This document shows, one piece after another, positions 54,814 through 64,000 of a DNA stretch of 64,000 nt. Source of the stretch: Thereva unica (lineage: Eukaryota > Arthropoda > Insecta > Diptera > Therevidae). Both the position numbers and the translations under genes were made by a program. Under the pieces are notes generated by a model. That model had not been told where the DNA came from. It saw only the letters and a program-made list of their open reading frames with translations, and made no database searches. The DNA lies in the NCBI GenBank assembly GCA_949987705.1, contig OX465286.1:16319676-16383675 (forward strand). Direction: 5' to 3'. Position 1 is the first letter of the stretch. Each line of letters starts with the position of its first letter.

Positions 54814-55365
54814 CGTCGGGGTTAACGGGATGCGCCTTGCTGGAGTGTTATGCCTCCTAAAGCAAGGAGAATCCCGTCAGCTGACCGACACCGGCTCTGA
54901 CGCCGGCAGTGCCTTGAACGGGTGTGGGAAAGGGGAAAGAAATTTACATTTGCTGTCCGTCTGTCTTCGTTACATCCACTGTTACGTTGATGACACCTTC
55001 ACTATGCACTAAAATCACAGCAGCTGCTTGCTTATTTTAATTCTTTGCACTTTCACTTTCGTCACACGACACAATTAATTAATTAATTAAAATTGATTTT
55101 TATGGACAATTGCTCCCGGCACAAAAAAAAAACTTTGTTTGATTTTAGGTGTTGTTTTTGCGATTTGGTGATAGTTGTTGTACGTAATAATTTTAAGTGG
55201 GTGGCGACAGCACACGCCCGCACGTCCGCACACCGTGCTAGCCTAGCCCAGACTCCAGATGAGCAGTTCTGTAAGTACTCTAAGGTAAGTACTTATGTAA
55301 CTAGTCTAGGGAATGTAAAAAAGTAAGGCCTTACCTCCTATGACATCGTGTGTAAAAATAAGCAC

Positions 55366-55448
55366 TTCTATAAGGGGTATGGTAAGGCCTACCCCTTACT
55401 AGTAAGTGCTTATTTCAGTACTTCTGTAAGCTTACAGGTCCTACTGGG
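55366..55448. repeat. Element Z, right arm
   Basis: The reverse complement reads CCCAGTAGGACCTGTAAGCT and continues AAGCACTTACTAGTAAGGGG, matching the left arm at 51025-51106. Interior Z sequence probably extends left to about 55320. GA flanks both tips, possibly a 2-bp duplication. Confidence 0.75.
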
Positions 55449-55604
55449 GACATGCTTACTTAAGAAGTAGTAGTTTCGAGAGCTGTGCCCGCTGCCGAAC
55501 AGACAGCAACAATCAACTGCCAGCCTGGACTATAGTTGAGTAAGGAGTCAGGAGATATATTATTATCTGTGTATCCTATTTCTTAAAGCTTATAAATCTT
55601 TCAG

Positions 55605-55707
55605 CTTGACAAGGCCGACCCACGAACCCCCTCCGTCCGAGTCTTTGTCCAGCTATTACGAAATAAAGCTGGTCGACGTCAATCTACCTGGAACGGAATA
55701 GGAAATG
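55605..55707 (+). other. Possible host exon
   Basis: A pyrimidine-containing acceptor (AAATCTTTCAG) precedes 34 open codons (LDKADPRTPSVRVFVQLLRN, then KAGRRQSTWNGIGN), followed by a consensus donor ATG/GTAAGT. I do not recognise the peptide and see no neighbouring exon, so this may be chance. Confidence 0.25.
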
Positions 55708-56465
55708 GTAAGTTCATCCTGACAGAGCCTCCACATCAGGATAAGAACGAACTTTTACACAACTTGGGGCAACCGTGTGGTGCCTAGAGACAAGATCGTT
55801 AAATGACAGTGCAAATATGATCCACTAACAATCAGCTATTGGCACGAATTGCTTTACATAGTGCGCTTTGAAGGGTACGTACTGCTCCCTACTACCGTCG
55901 GATGATTTTGGTTATCCATGGTGCACACCAAGAGGAAGAGCACACCCACCACACATATTTCCGACGCTATTCCACCCAGTTAATACCAAACACTTCCCCC
56001 AACCCCCTTCTATCTCCCTTTTGTGGCAGGGCTGTTTAAGGAGGTGGCAATTCGATTTTGCTCCCCAGAATTTCATATTCCTACACAATGCACCATGGCA
56101 TTATCAACGACTTATTAGATTGGTAGTGGTAGTAGAGTCCGCACGATTAAAGAAGGGACTCTCTCTCTCTCTTAAAATCGTTGTGTCCATACAAGTAGGG
56201 CCACCATAAAAGCGAGCAACGTTTCTGTCAATTTTATTTTGCAAAAAGCAAATAACCCTGGCTCATTTATAATTCTCAAGCACAATTCCACATGCACACT
56301 GCTCATTTCCCATTTTTTATGGCGCGGACTATATACAAAGGGTGATGTCTGAGAGGTAAGAAGTGCCACGTAAAAAATAAACTTGTTCAACATCGCCATG
56401 TCATTGAGCATCTCGTCCAAACACCCCTCCAATGATCTTACCTACTTAAAACAATGCACCTGACC
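55708..56465. other. Spacer, no gene seen
   Basis: Unique sequence. The 113-codon frame at 55868-56209 has no recognisable domain. Confidence 0.45.
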
Positions 56466-56530
56466 TTAAGCTGGAGACAGATACATATATATATATGGGC
56501 GTGCAGTGCGTGCGACCAAAGATTTTTTAG
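56466..56530 (+). repeat. MITE Y terminal fragment
   Basis: AAGCTGGAGACAGATACATA, then GTGCAGTGCGTGCGACC, matches the tips of the Y copies at 47.54 kb and 57.63 kb, with a (TA)n expansion inside. Confidence 0.6.
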
Positions 56531-56641
56531 AAATCCCTGCATTTAAATGACATACAAGTGCGTGAGCGGAACGTGGTTTATTTTCAACTTTTTTCGCATT
56601 ACAATATTTTCGAGAAAAATAATGAGAAATGCCCAAACATA

Positions 56642-57143
56642 CCCACTGGGGCACAGAAGCCTACTTTAAGACATGACGACGTCTTCTTTTGAAGCTTAGG
56701 AGCCCTTCCTGTCCATATCCGACGTCATATCTTTTTTATAATTGTATGTCATTGGAAGGAATCCAGCGGGAAAATATTGCAGCCATTCTCGATAAGCAGT
56801 AAAGAATTGCTTCCACATCGTATCCTTTGGAAGGTCTTAGGAAGATTTTAGTTTTCTCCTCATCAGACAACTTTTTCTTCAAGTAAATAAAAAACGAGCT
56901 GTTTGAGCCTATGCAGGAAACTTCTTTGACAGTTTGAACGTTCAATGAAAGCTTTCAAAAAAGCCCCTACAAAAGAGATTCCATTGTGCTTCTCAAGAAG
57001 CTGTCGGGAAGAAAAAGCAACGCTTCCTCCCAATGACATACAATTATAAAAAAGATATGACGTGAGATACGGAGAGGAAGCGCTCCTAAGCTTCAAAAGA
57101 AGGCTTCGTCATGTCTGAAAGTAGGCTTCCGTACCCCAGTGGG
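56642..57143. repeat. 502-bp element with about 120-bp inverted arms
   Basis: CCCACTGGGG at 56642 is mirrored by CCCCAGTGGG ending at 57143. The arms continue with CAGAAGCCTACTTTAAGACA, TTTTGAAGCTTAGGAGC and ATATCTTTTTTATAATTGTA. Interior segments are themselves mirrored outside on the right: 56945-57020 by 57145-57225, and 56760-56855 by 57420-57525. Confidence 0.8.
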
Positions 57144-57530
57144 AAGCGTTCAATTTTCTTCCCGACAGCTTCTTGAGAAGCGCAATGGAATCTTTTTTGT
57201 AGGGGGGGCTTTCGAAAGCTTCTAAAGAGTACACTGTACGCCCAAAATATGTGTCAAAGAATTTTCCTGCCAAACAGAACCAATCCGCACCGCTCGTTTT
57301 TCTTTTGTTTTTCTTTGACTTTCTGTCCGCTTGATTAGGGCTACTGCTCCGTTCGTCGCACGGAAAGTTTTTGTAACTTTTTTCACTGTCTTCCTCATAT
57401 GGGCATGCTTGAAAAATTTGTCTGTTGAACAGAAAACTAAAATCTTCTTAACACCTTCCAAAGGATACGATGTGGAAGCAATTCCTTACTGCTTATCAAG
57501 AATACCTTCAGTAATTTCCCGCTGGGTAGG
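57144..57530. repeat. Inverted partner segments of the 56.6-kb element
   Basis: CTTCCCGACAGCTTCTTGAG (57158 onward) and AACTAAAATCTTCTTAACAC to TTTCCCGCTGG (57428-57525) are reverse complements of interior parts of 56642-57143. Both orientations encode the related peptide KTKIFLxPSKGYDVEAI. Confidence 0.75.
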
Positions 57531-57624
57531 GACTACACACACATACAACAAACACATGCACTCGTACTTAAATATTTTTTAAATTTATGTGAAATATGAG
57601 ACAAAATGCACTCAGCATTTATCT

Positions 57625-57990
57625 GTTGTGCAGTTGGACACAGATTCATGCGTGGGTGCAGTGCGTGCAGCCGATCCACGGTTTGAAGTGAAACTAGTTT
57701 TTTTTCGCCGACAGATAGTGTTGTGTGCTTATGTTCCGTTCCGTCTTGTCTTTCGCGAATAAGCAAAAATTCTTAGGAAGCGATGAGTGCATGTGTTCGT
57801 TGTTGTATGCTTGTGTTTAAGGCCGTCGCGGGCTTCAGATAAAATGGATAGCAGACCAACTTTTGCGTTCTGCGCTATCCGTTCCCCCAACAATCTGTTA
57901 GCTCGCATTTGAATACACGCACTTTTATACTATCTTTCACTGCCCGCACCGTAAACGCGCAGGCATCTGTTTTCAGCTTTAGACAAGGTC
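57625..57990. mobile_element. MITE Y copy 3
   Basis: Left end CAGTTGGACACAGATTCATG, inverted right end AAAGCTGAAAACAGATGCCT. Interior GACAGATAGTGTTGTGTGCT matches Y copy 1 in reverse complement. Confidence 0.65.
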
Positions 57991-60900
57991 CACGTTGCGG
58001 TGCGGGCAATGAAGAATAGAAGTGCGTGGATTAGAATTTTAGCTAACAGATTATTGCCTGAACGTGTGCTCGTAAAACACATAGGGTGATCCTTAAGCTT
58101 AGTTTTTCCATAAAAAAAAATCATGTTCTCGTTTGGTTTCTCTCTCAGTTCTCAACAGGTGGTACAAATCAACGGTTATGTGTGTTGCAAAGAGGGGTGA
58201 CTTTACAGTAGTCAGCAGCCACCTCACAACAAACCTTGGACCACCATCGTAGTTCTTCTTCTTTATTTTTGTTGGACACGAAATGTGTTAGACTCAAATA
58301 ACGTGTGCATCATTCTTGTGCAAATACGTGTGTAATAACAGTATTTTTTGTTGTTGTTATCAATTGGAAAGTCCCCGGCCATTCCGCTTGTGTGTATATT
58401 GAAAGTGCGGCGTGGTATAATCCCACCACACATCGCGATGTAATTGACTTTCTTCGCGCGAGATCCAAAATCGAATTAGTTTTATCCCACACTATCTATC
58501 CGGCCAGAGTCTATTATATGCAAGCCATTAATTCTCATTAGTTTCTGGTGCTCTTAATAACACACGAAAAATTCCTGGGCCGACACACACACACTCTCCC
58601 AGTGGCCGCGATAATCGATTTCTAATTACTCTGATGAAATTTTTCTTTTGCCACCTTCGAGGCTTTTTTGTACCTTCTTTAGAGGCCTTCTGTATCTTTT
58701 TGGCTAGCATACCACCCGTCAACAAGTGTCCGACTACTGTGGGCACACATATCGCTTGGGCCTTTGCTCGTTGCTGGCTTGGTTTTTTTTTTGTTACGTT
58801 CTTTTTCGTGGTTGAAATTTCTTCTCATATGTTGAGAGGAGTGTTAATGGTCTACCGTACACACGCGGCGGTTAACTATACCACACTGTAGCGGCCGCGG
58901 CGGTACCCTCCCCCTCGTAAAGGTATTAAAAAAAATCATCCCAAAAGGTAAATTCAAGCGTGGGTATCATGAACGTGGTAGGTAGCCATGGGTATAGCAG
59001 CAGCCTCATCTCTGGTCATCATTAAATCATTTGATTTGATCGTTTATCCGATGTTATCCGAAAGCGCACCGCTAGGTCCCCTCGCGAGCTTATAGCACCA
59101 TAGAAGTATATATGGCCCCTCGGTAGTAGCCCCCCCCCCCTTCGGGTATGCGCTAGAGAAGACGCAGTCCACTTTTTTGCTGATATGGTTTTCCTCTCGT
59201 TGAAGTCATTTCTTCACGCTTGTTAATGCTTTCATTAAAATTTCTTGAGGTGTTCAAAGGTAAACAAAAATTAAATCAAAACGCAACGTTCCCTCCCCCT
59301 TTTTGGGTATATAGCCGCCGCGTCTATATCCCAGTAGTGGGCTCTGTGTGTGGAACCTGAGTGTACCTTCGAACCTCTGTGTACGTACAGTCATGAAAAT
59401 TGGTTTTGTGGGCCGTTTTCATGTTTAAGTCCGGACCGCTGAACACACCGGGTTTTTTATGGGGGGGGGGAGGAGGTACACGGAAAATGTGTTAAATCCG
59501 ACAAGGAGATTCCGCCGGTAACATGGGCGCCCCCGAATGAGAACGCGAGAGATGATAGCGAAACGATTGATGCTCGGGCATATAACAAAAGTCTTTTGGG
59601 AAAAGGTAATAGAAATATTTTTCGATTGCGCATATTCCGTGTACTTTGTTTTTTTTTTTTTTTTGTTTCGCCTAATGCTTCAAAAAATTTCAAAGATTTC
59701 ACCTGTTTGTTGTCCAGCTTCTGTGTGCGGAAAATGGGTCCAGCAGCAGCAGCAGCAACAGTGGTAGGTATTCCCTGGGTGTGTATGGACCGCGGACCGG
59801 ACGGTGTATGCCGAAACGCTAATTGACCGTGAGTTGTTAATTATGAATTCGTTAGATGTACTTAGATATAAGAGAGATGGCTTTAAGCCTAGATCATGAC
59901 TTATGTTTGTTCGTTTTTTTGGCGGATCTGAAGCTTATTTTTTTTCGTTAAGGCACTTTTTCCACACTCTATCCAGGCTCGAACCTTTGTTTATTATCAC
60001 ATATGAGAACTTAAAAAAATCACATACATACATAGCAAAAAGCATTTTCCAACTTTCCTCTGTAGCCTGTGTGTGCTCCTCTCAAAAAACAAATATTATT
60101 CTTGTCCACCGCTAATTTGTTGTATTTTTAGCCATAATTAATCTCGTTTCCTCGGAATGACACAAAAAACAACAACAACAACAACAATAAAAATGTGTTG
60201 TTTTTTTGTTTGTGCAAATGCGCATGTCGAATTAAAAATTAACACCTTTAAACACCTGTCAACCTTGCACGATTACAAATTGACCACTTCAAAGGTACTC
60301 ACTCAGTTTTTTTTCGCGCGCCTTCTTGCTTTGTGTCAAGTTTTAATAGTAGAATTTTGTTGTGGTTGTTGTTGCTGTTGATATAGTATGCACGCAGCCA
60401 CCTATATAGTATATTTTTCTTACCGACATATATATATCGTGTCGCCTCACCCACATTTCTCAATATACATATATGTTCGGAGATCACACACATTCTGGGG
60501 GTACTTAAGTCAAGATATGAGACATAAAGAAAATTAGCAATTCATGGTATTTGTGGTGAAAAAAGTAGGTAAATCCTGGTAAGGTTAATCACCTTTTTTC
60601 TTTAAGCATTCTTTGTTCGCACGGCGCTCTCCTCCTCCTCCTCAGTGCTGGGTCGAATGCCGGGAGAATCTTTTGCGGCCGATCGGGCATAAATATTCTT
60701 CTTCCAAACAATTCTTTATTTTTTTCGGGCTACTCACTCTAATCAAGACGTGTCATCTCAATCTAATGGCGGTATTTATTTATGTGCTTTCTAATATGTT
60801 TTGAGAGAGAGAGATAGATAGATAGAAACAAATTCGCGAAATTGCGTTTCAAGGGGCACAACGGTGCAGCTGCTGTTGACACGAATTTTTTTTGTATGTA

Positions 60901-61155
60901 CACATGTTTGGAGATTATTTAAATTTTTAATTATGACTCTAGAGTTTTTTCATACATATATAGAGCCCAGAGACCAGCCAAGATTCTGATAGGATTAATT
61001 AAGGAATACATTTTTTAAATATGTTCACACAAAACCCATTTATTAACACAATTCAATGCTGCAGGGACAATTCTTAAAGCTTACACCAATTCATCACAAT
61101 TGCAATTAAATAACTCTCACTAATAACTTGGGCGCCTTTTAATTCAATATTTAAT
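57991..61155. other. 3.2 kb spacer, no gene seen
   Basis: C-run at 59129-59139, G-run near 59461, (CAG)n at 59742-59756, (ACA)n at 60166-60186 and a GATA run at 60810-60826. No open frame with a recognisable domain and no match to the families above. Confidence 0.5.
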
Positions 61156-61490
61156 TTCACTTTAGGTCACCTTGATCACTTTAGGTCACATAAGATAACT
61201 TTGATCAGTTTAGATTACTTTAGATCACTTTGATCACTTTTGTTTAATTTAGAGCACTTGAGGTGACTTTAGGTCACTTTGATCCCTTTAGATCACTTTG
61301 ACCACTTTAGTTCACTTTAGGTCAATTTGATCACTATAGGTCACTTTAGGTCATTTTACGTCACTTTAGGTCACTTTGATAACTTTAGGTCACTTTGATC
61401 ACTTTAGGTCACTTGAGATCACTTTGATCACTTTAGATCACTTTAGGTCGCATCAGATCTCTTTAGGTCACATCAGATCACTTTCTTCTT
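61156..61490 (+). repeat. AGGTCA satellite, array 2a
   Basis: 10-bp units ACTTTAGGTC and ACTTTGATC in tandem, the reverse complement of the satellite at 11.9-12.4 kb. AGGTCACTTTAGGTCA-type direct repeats with 4-bp spacing occur, for example near 61335. Confidence 0.9.
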
Positions 61491-62158
61491 CTTTAAACTC
61501 CTTTAATCCCTCATGGGACAGAGGGCGGAAACAGTTGCCCTCCAGCGGACTCTGTTTTGCGCGACAGCTCTTAGCTCCGACCAGGATCTCCCAGTTGTTG
61601 CGGCTTCTTCTAGTAGAGTTATCCTCCACGTTGTTCTAGGTCTTCCTATTCGACGGGAACCTTGCGGATTCCAGTCAAGGCAAGATTTTCGTTTTCGCGT
61701 CGCAAGGTGTGGCCAACCCAATTCCATTTCCTTCGCCTGATTTGGTCGTCTATCCTTTCTTGGCCGGCACGGCGCCATAGTTCTTCGTTTGAAAATCTAT
61801 CTTGCCAGCGGATTTTTAGGATACGGCGCAGGCATTTGTTGATGAAGAATTGTAGGCGCCCTGTGATGAATTGGGTGACTTTGCATGTTTCGCAACCGTA
61901 CAAAAGTACTGCCTTAACGTTGGAGTTGAACAGCCGCAATTTGGTGTTAGTGGAGATCACCGTTGATCTCCATATGCGGAACAGACATGCATATGCGCCT
62001 CGTGCTTTATTTATTCTGGAACTTACGTCTTCTTCTGCCCCACCATTTTCGGTAATAATGCTACCGAGGTAGCAGAATTTATTTACCAGTTCCACGTCAC
62101 GGTTATTCAGCGCTGTCCGTTCAATGGTGTTTGCATTTATCCGCATTTCCTTAGTTTC
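61491..62158 (-). mobile_element. LINE D copy 3, 3' part
   Basis: The minus-strand frame 62146-61646 reads MRINANTIERTALNNRDVEL, KFCYLGSIITENGGAEEDV, LRRILKIRWQDRFSNEELWR and RRKWNWVGHTLRRENENLAL, then in frame 61778-61503 RIGRPRTTWRITLLEEAATT and RWRATVSALCPMRD. It retains the 10 bp lost in copies 1 and 2. Truncated at the 5' end, it sits inside the AGGTCA satellite; AGATCACTTT flanks both ends but is also the satellite unit. Confidence 0.85.
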
Positions 62159-63330
62159 AGATCACTTTAGGTAACTTTAATCCCTTTAGATCACTTTGGC
62201 CCATTTAGATCACTTTTAGTCAATTTGATCATTTCCCGGCTAAAAATAGACTAAAAATTTACAGAATTTGTAAATTTTTAATAGCAGTCGGACGGAAACT
62301 CTACTTAGGCAGTGAACAAGAGACGGAACCACGGAACTGAAAATGTACTACAAATTTGGTAAAATCGACTGAAAGCTGTGGGCATGGAAGTAAATCAAGC
62401 GAAATTTAGACGGAAACATTAAGACATTTTGATGGAAAGAGTGACAATTAGAAATTTTCAAAAAAATTTCTAAGTCCGAGAAATGGCGAGTCCTCCTTCC
62501 TAAGAATTTTCCAAGTCTAAAAGTGTTAAAAATGTCCGCCTTGTCTCCGCCTTTTTCAGTCTTCTGTTAATACTTGTAACAGCTGATCTCAGTTTTAGGT
62601 GCAACTAATAATTTCTGCCTTACTTCAGACAGAATTCCGTCTAAAATTCATTTTCATTTTCCTTTCAGTTTTATAGTTTCACCCGGGTTTAGGTCACTTT
62701 GATCCCTTTTGTCACTTTAGGTTACCTTAGGGTTCTTTAGGTCACTTTATATCACTTTAGGTTACTTTAAGTCACTTTACGTCACTTTAGTCACTTGAGG
62801 TCACGTTGATTCTTTTAGATTACTTTGATCACTTTAGGTACCTTTGATCACTGATCACTTTAGGTCACTTTGGGTCACTTTAGGTCATTTTAATCACTTA
62901 AGATCATAGCCGGCTGATTATGTGGGTAGTAATTCCCATCCGGTGACTAAAATATCCACCCGGAATTTGAGCGTGCGACATGAGGTTTTTAATTATGTAC
63001 AGTTATTGAATCTCACACCATAAGAGAAGACATGGTCTACTAACTTCCTTACACTCCTCACACTGATTTGTAAACAGTCTCTCCACTTTTGGATAAGTCT
63101 GTGGGCCACCGTCCCCAAACAGACAATTCCCACTGCCCTTGGCAATCGAACTGTCCGATTCACAATGAAGTGCCTTACCTTCTGTCCTTTTTAGATGAAA
63201 TACCAAAACAGTTTGGAGAGTGGAGGAGGGAGTCTGACCACCCACCCGGGCCTCAAACAATCCACCAACACTGCTTTAGATCACTTTTCTTCCTTTAGAT
63301 CACTTTAGGCCACTTCTATAACTCCGAACC
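62159..63330 (+). repeat. AGGTCA satellite, array 2b with unrelated inserts
   Basis: Satellite blocks at 62159-62235, 62690-62905 and 63278-63330 are separated by two non-satellite blocks. The block 62240-62690 has weakly mirrored ends (CCCGGCTAAAAATAG against CCCGGGTGAAACTAT) and could be a MITE. The block 62906-63277 has no feature that I recognise. Confidence 0.75.
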
Positions 63331-63510
63331 AATCCGATATTTAAGCTTCTCCCGTATCAAAACTCCAGATATTTCTGCCACAGTCTGGAGATTCTGAATT
63401 GCTGAAACATTCGGACTTCTCGCACTCTCTAGGAGCTTTGAGTAGCTTATGGTCTTCAATTACGGTTAGGAATAATAAATGGCGCGCTTTTAACTGGCTA
63501 CCAAAAAAAT
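63331..63510 (+). repeat. Dispersed repeat X, copy 3
   Basis: TCTGCCACAGTCTGGAGATT, CTGAAACATTCGGACTTCTC and TCTCTAGGAGCTTTGAGTAG, then AAATGGCGCGCTTTT. It follows the AGGTCA satellite in the same relative order as copy 1. Confidence 0.75.
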
Positions 63511-64000
63511 CGTTACAAATCGTTCATTCAAATTCCAACTCGGCTCTGCCAGAATAAAAACGTAAGAGGTGGAGTTAACTCGAAAATAAACGCTCGAGGT
63601 CCAAAAATTGAACTTGACTCGGACCAACTGTGAGGGCCAAGCGAAAGTAATACCCTTACTATAGTCAGTGAGAGGATGCCAATACAGAAAAAGGAAGTCG
63701 CTTTCACGAAAGTAGGAACTAAAATTTTAGTGAACGGAACAGCATCATCCAAGCCGACCTATCTAGGTTGAGGCAGATGAGATAGATCTATATCAAGGCG
63801 CAGGGAAAAAGGGAAGAGGACTAAAAATTGGGACGGAACGAGGGCAGGCAGAAGGCACATACGGTGCCCACACAGAGGACCTAAATACTTCTAGTCCTAA
63901 AAATAACGTCGTGGCGTTTACAAAGCGGTAGGCCTTCAAATCCCCTAGGGAACCGGGAGAATCCATTAGAAGAATGGCAAGAGGTTTGCTTGGACTATGG
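63511..64000. other. Window end, no gene seen
   Basis: Unique sequence without convincing open frames or repeats. Confidence 0.5.

Larger units (their letters stand above)
51107..54900 (-). mobile_element. LINE A copy 3, nearly full-length jockey-like retrotransposon
   Basis: A minus-strand element with a poly-A tail (T-run 51107-51130), RT, linker and AP-endonuclease. It carries two nested insertions: a 327-bp MITE in the RT (52292-52618) and a 277-bp insert in the endonuclease (54304-54580), each with its own target duplication. Removing them conceptually leaves one long frame from about 54813 to 51186. I did not find ORF1, and the 5' edge (up to about 55020) is uncertain. Confidence 0.9.

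Noticed and set aside
55868..56209. 113-codon plus-strand open frame
   Set aside because: No domain, no homologue known to me, and low-complexity end (SLSLSLK from a CT repeat).

Overview
The window looks like a transposable-element graveyard from an arthropod, most probably an insect. I see no host gene that I can identify. Evidence for the lineage: at least seven families of non-LTR retrotransposon (jockey/CR1-like, RTE-like, R1-like), an intact BEL/Pao LTR retrotransposon whose primer-binding site matches the 3' end of insect tRNA-Tyr, hAT-type terminal repeats with an 8-bp target duplication, and long AT-rich, microsatellite-rich spacers typical of insect introns or intergenic DNA. Family labels (LINE A to LINE G; repeats V, W, X, Y, Z) are mine and only link related copies inside this window.

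Layout. 0-6 kb: jockey/CR1-type fragments (LINE A and B) on both strands. 6-15.6 kb: mostly unique AT-rich DNA with a 116-bp foldback element, a GGGAGC-rich tandem duplication, and a 10-bp-period satellite (AGGTCA half-sites) carrying a 222-bp MITE. 15.7-18.1 kb: an RTE-like LINE C insertion with a 13-bp target-site duplication. 18.6-23.4 kb: an old LINE F split by LINE D copy 1 and also carrying a MITE. 23.6-28 kb: simple-sequence-rich DNA without recognisable genes. 28-43 kb: what looks like one old RTE-like LINE E, cut first by a composite block (29-32.9 kb, including LINE D copy 2) and then by a complete 8.2-kb BEL/Pao element (33433-41621). 43-50.6 kb: a hAT-type non-autonomous element, a tRNA-headed SINE candidate, MITE family Y and LINE relics. 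51-55.4 kb: a nearly full-length LINE A sits inside a palindromic element Z and itself carries two nested insertions, a 327-bp MITE and a 277-bp insert with a hammerhead-ribozyme-like motif. 56.6-58 kb: complex inverted repeats. 61-63.5 kb: a second AGGTCA satellite interrupted by LINE D copy 3.

The only intact long reading frame is the 1782-residue Gag-Pol of the BEL/Pao element. It has identical-looking 485-bp LTRs, a PBS, a polypurine tract and all catalytic motifs, so it is probably young and possibly active. Its leader holds an array of about fifteen 77-bp units, each with a CACGTG E-box, ending 12 bp before the start codon. This layout resembles the insulator array in the gypsy leader, and together with the hammerhead-like insert it is the most interesting signal here. 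All other coding sequence is decayed reverse transcriptase or endonuclease.
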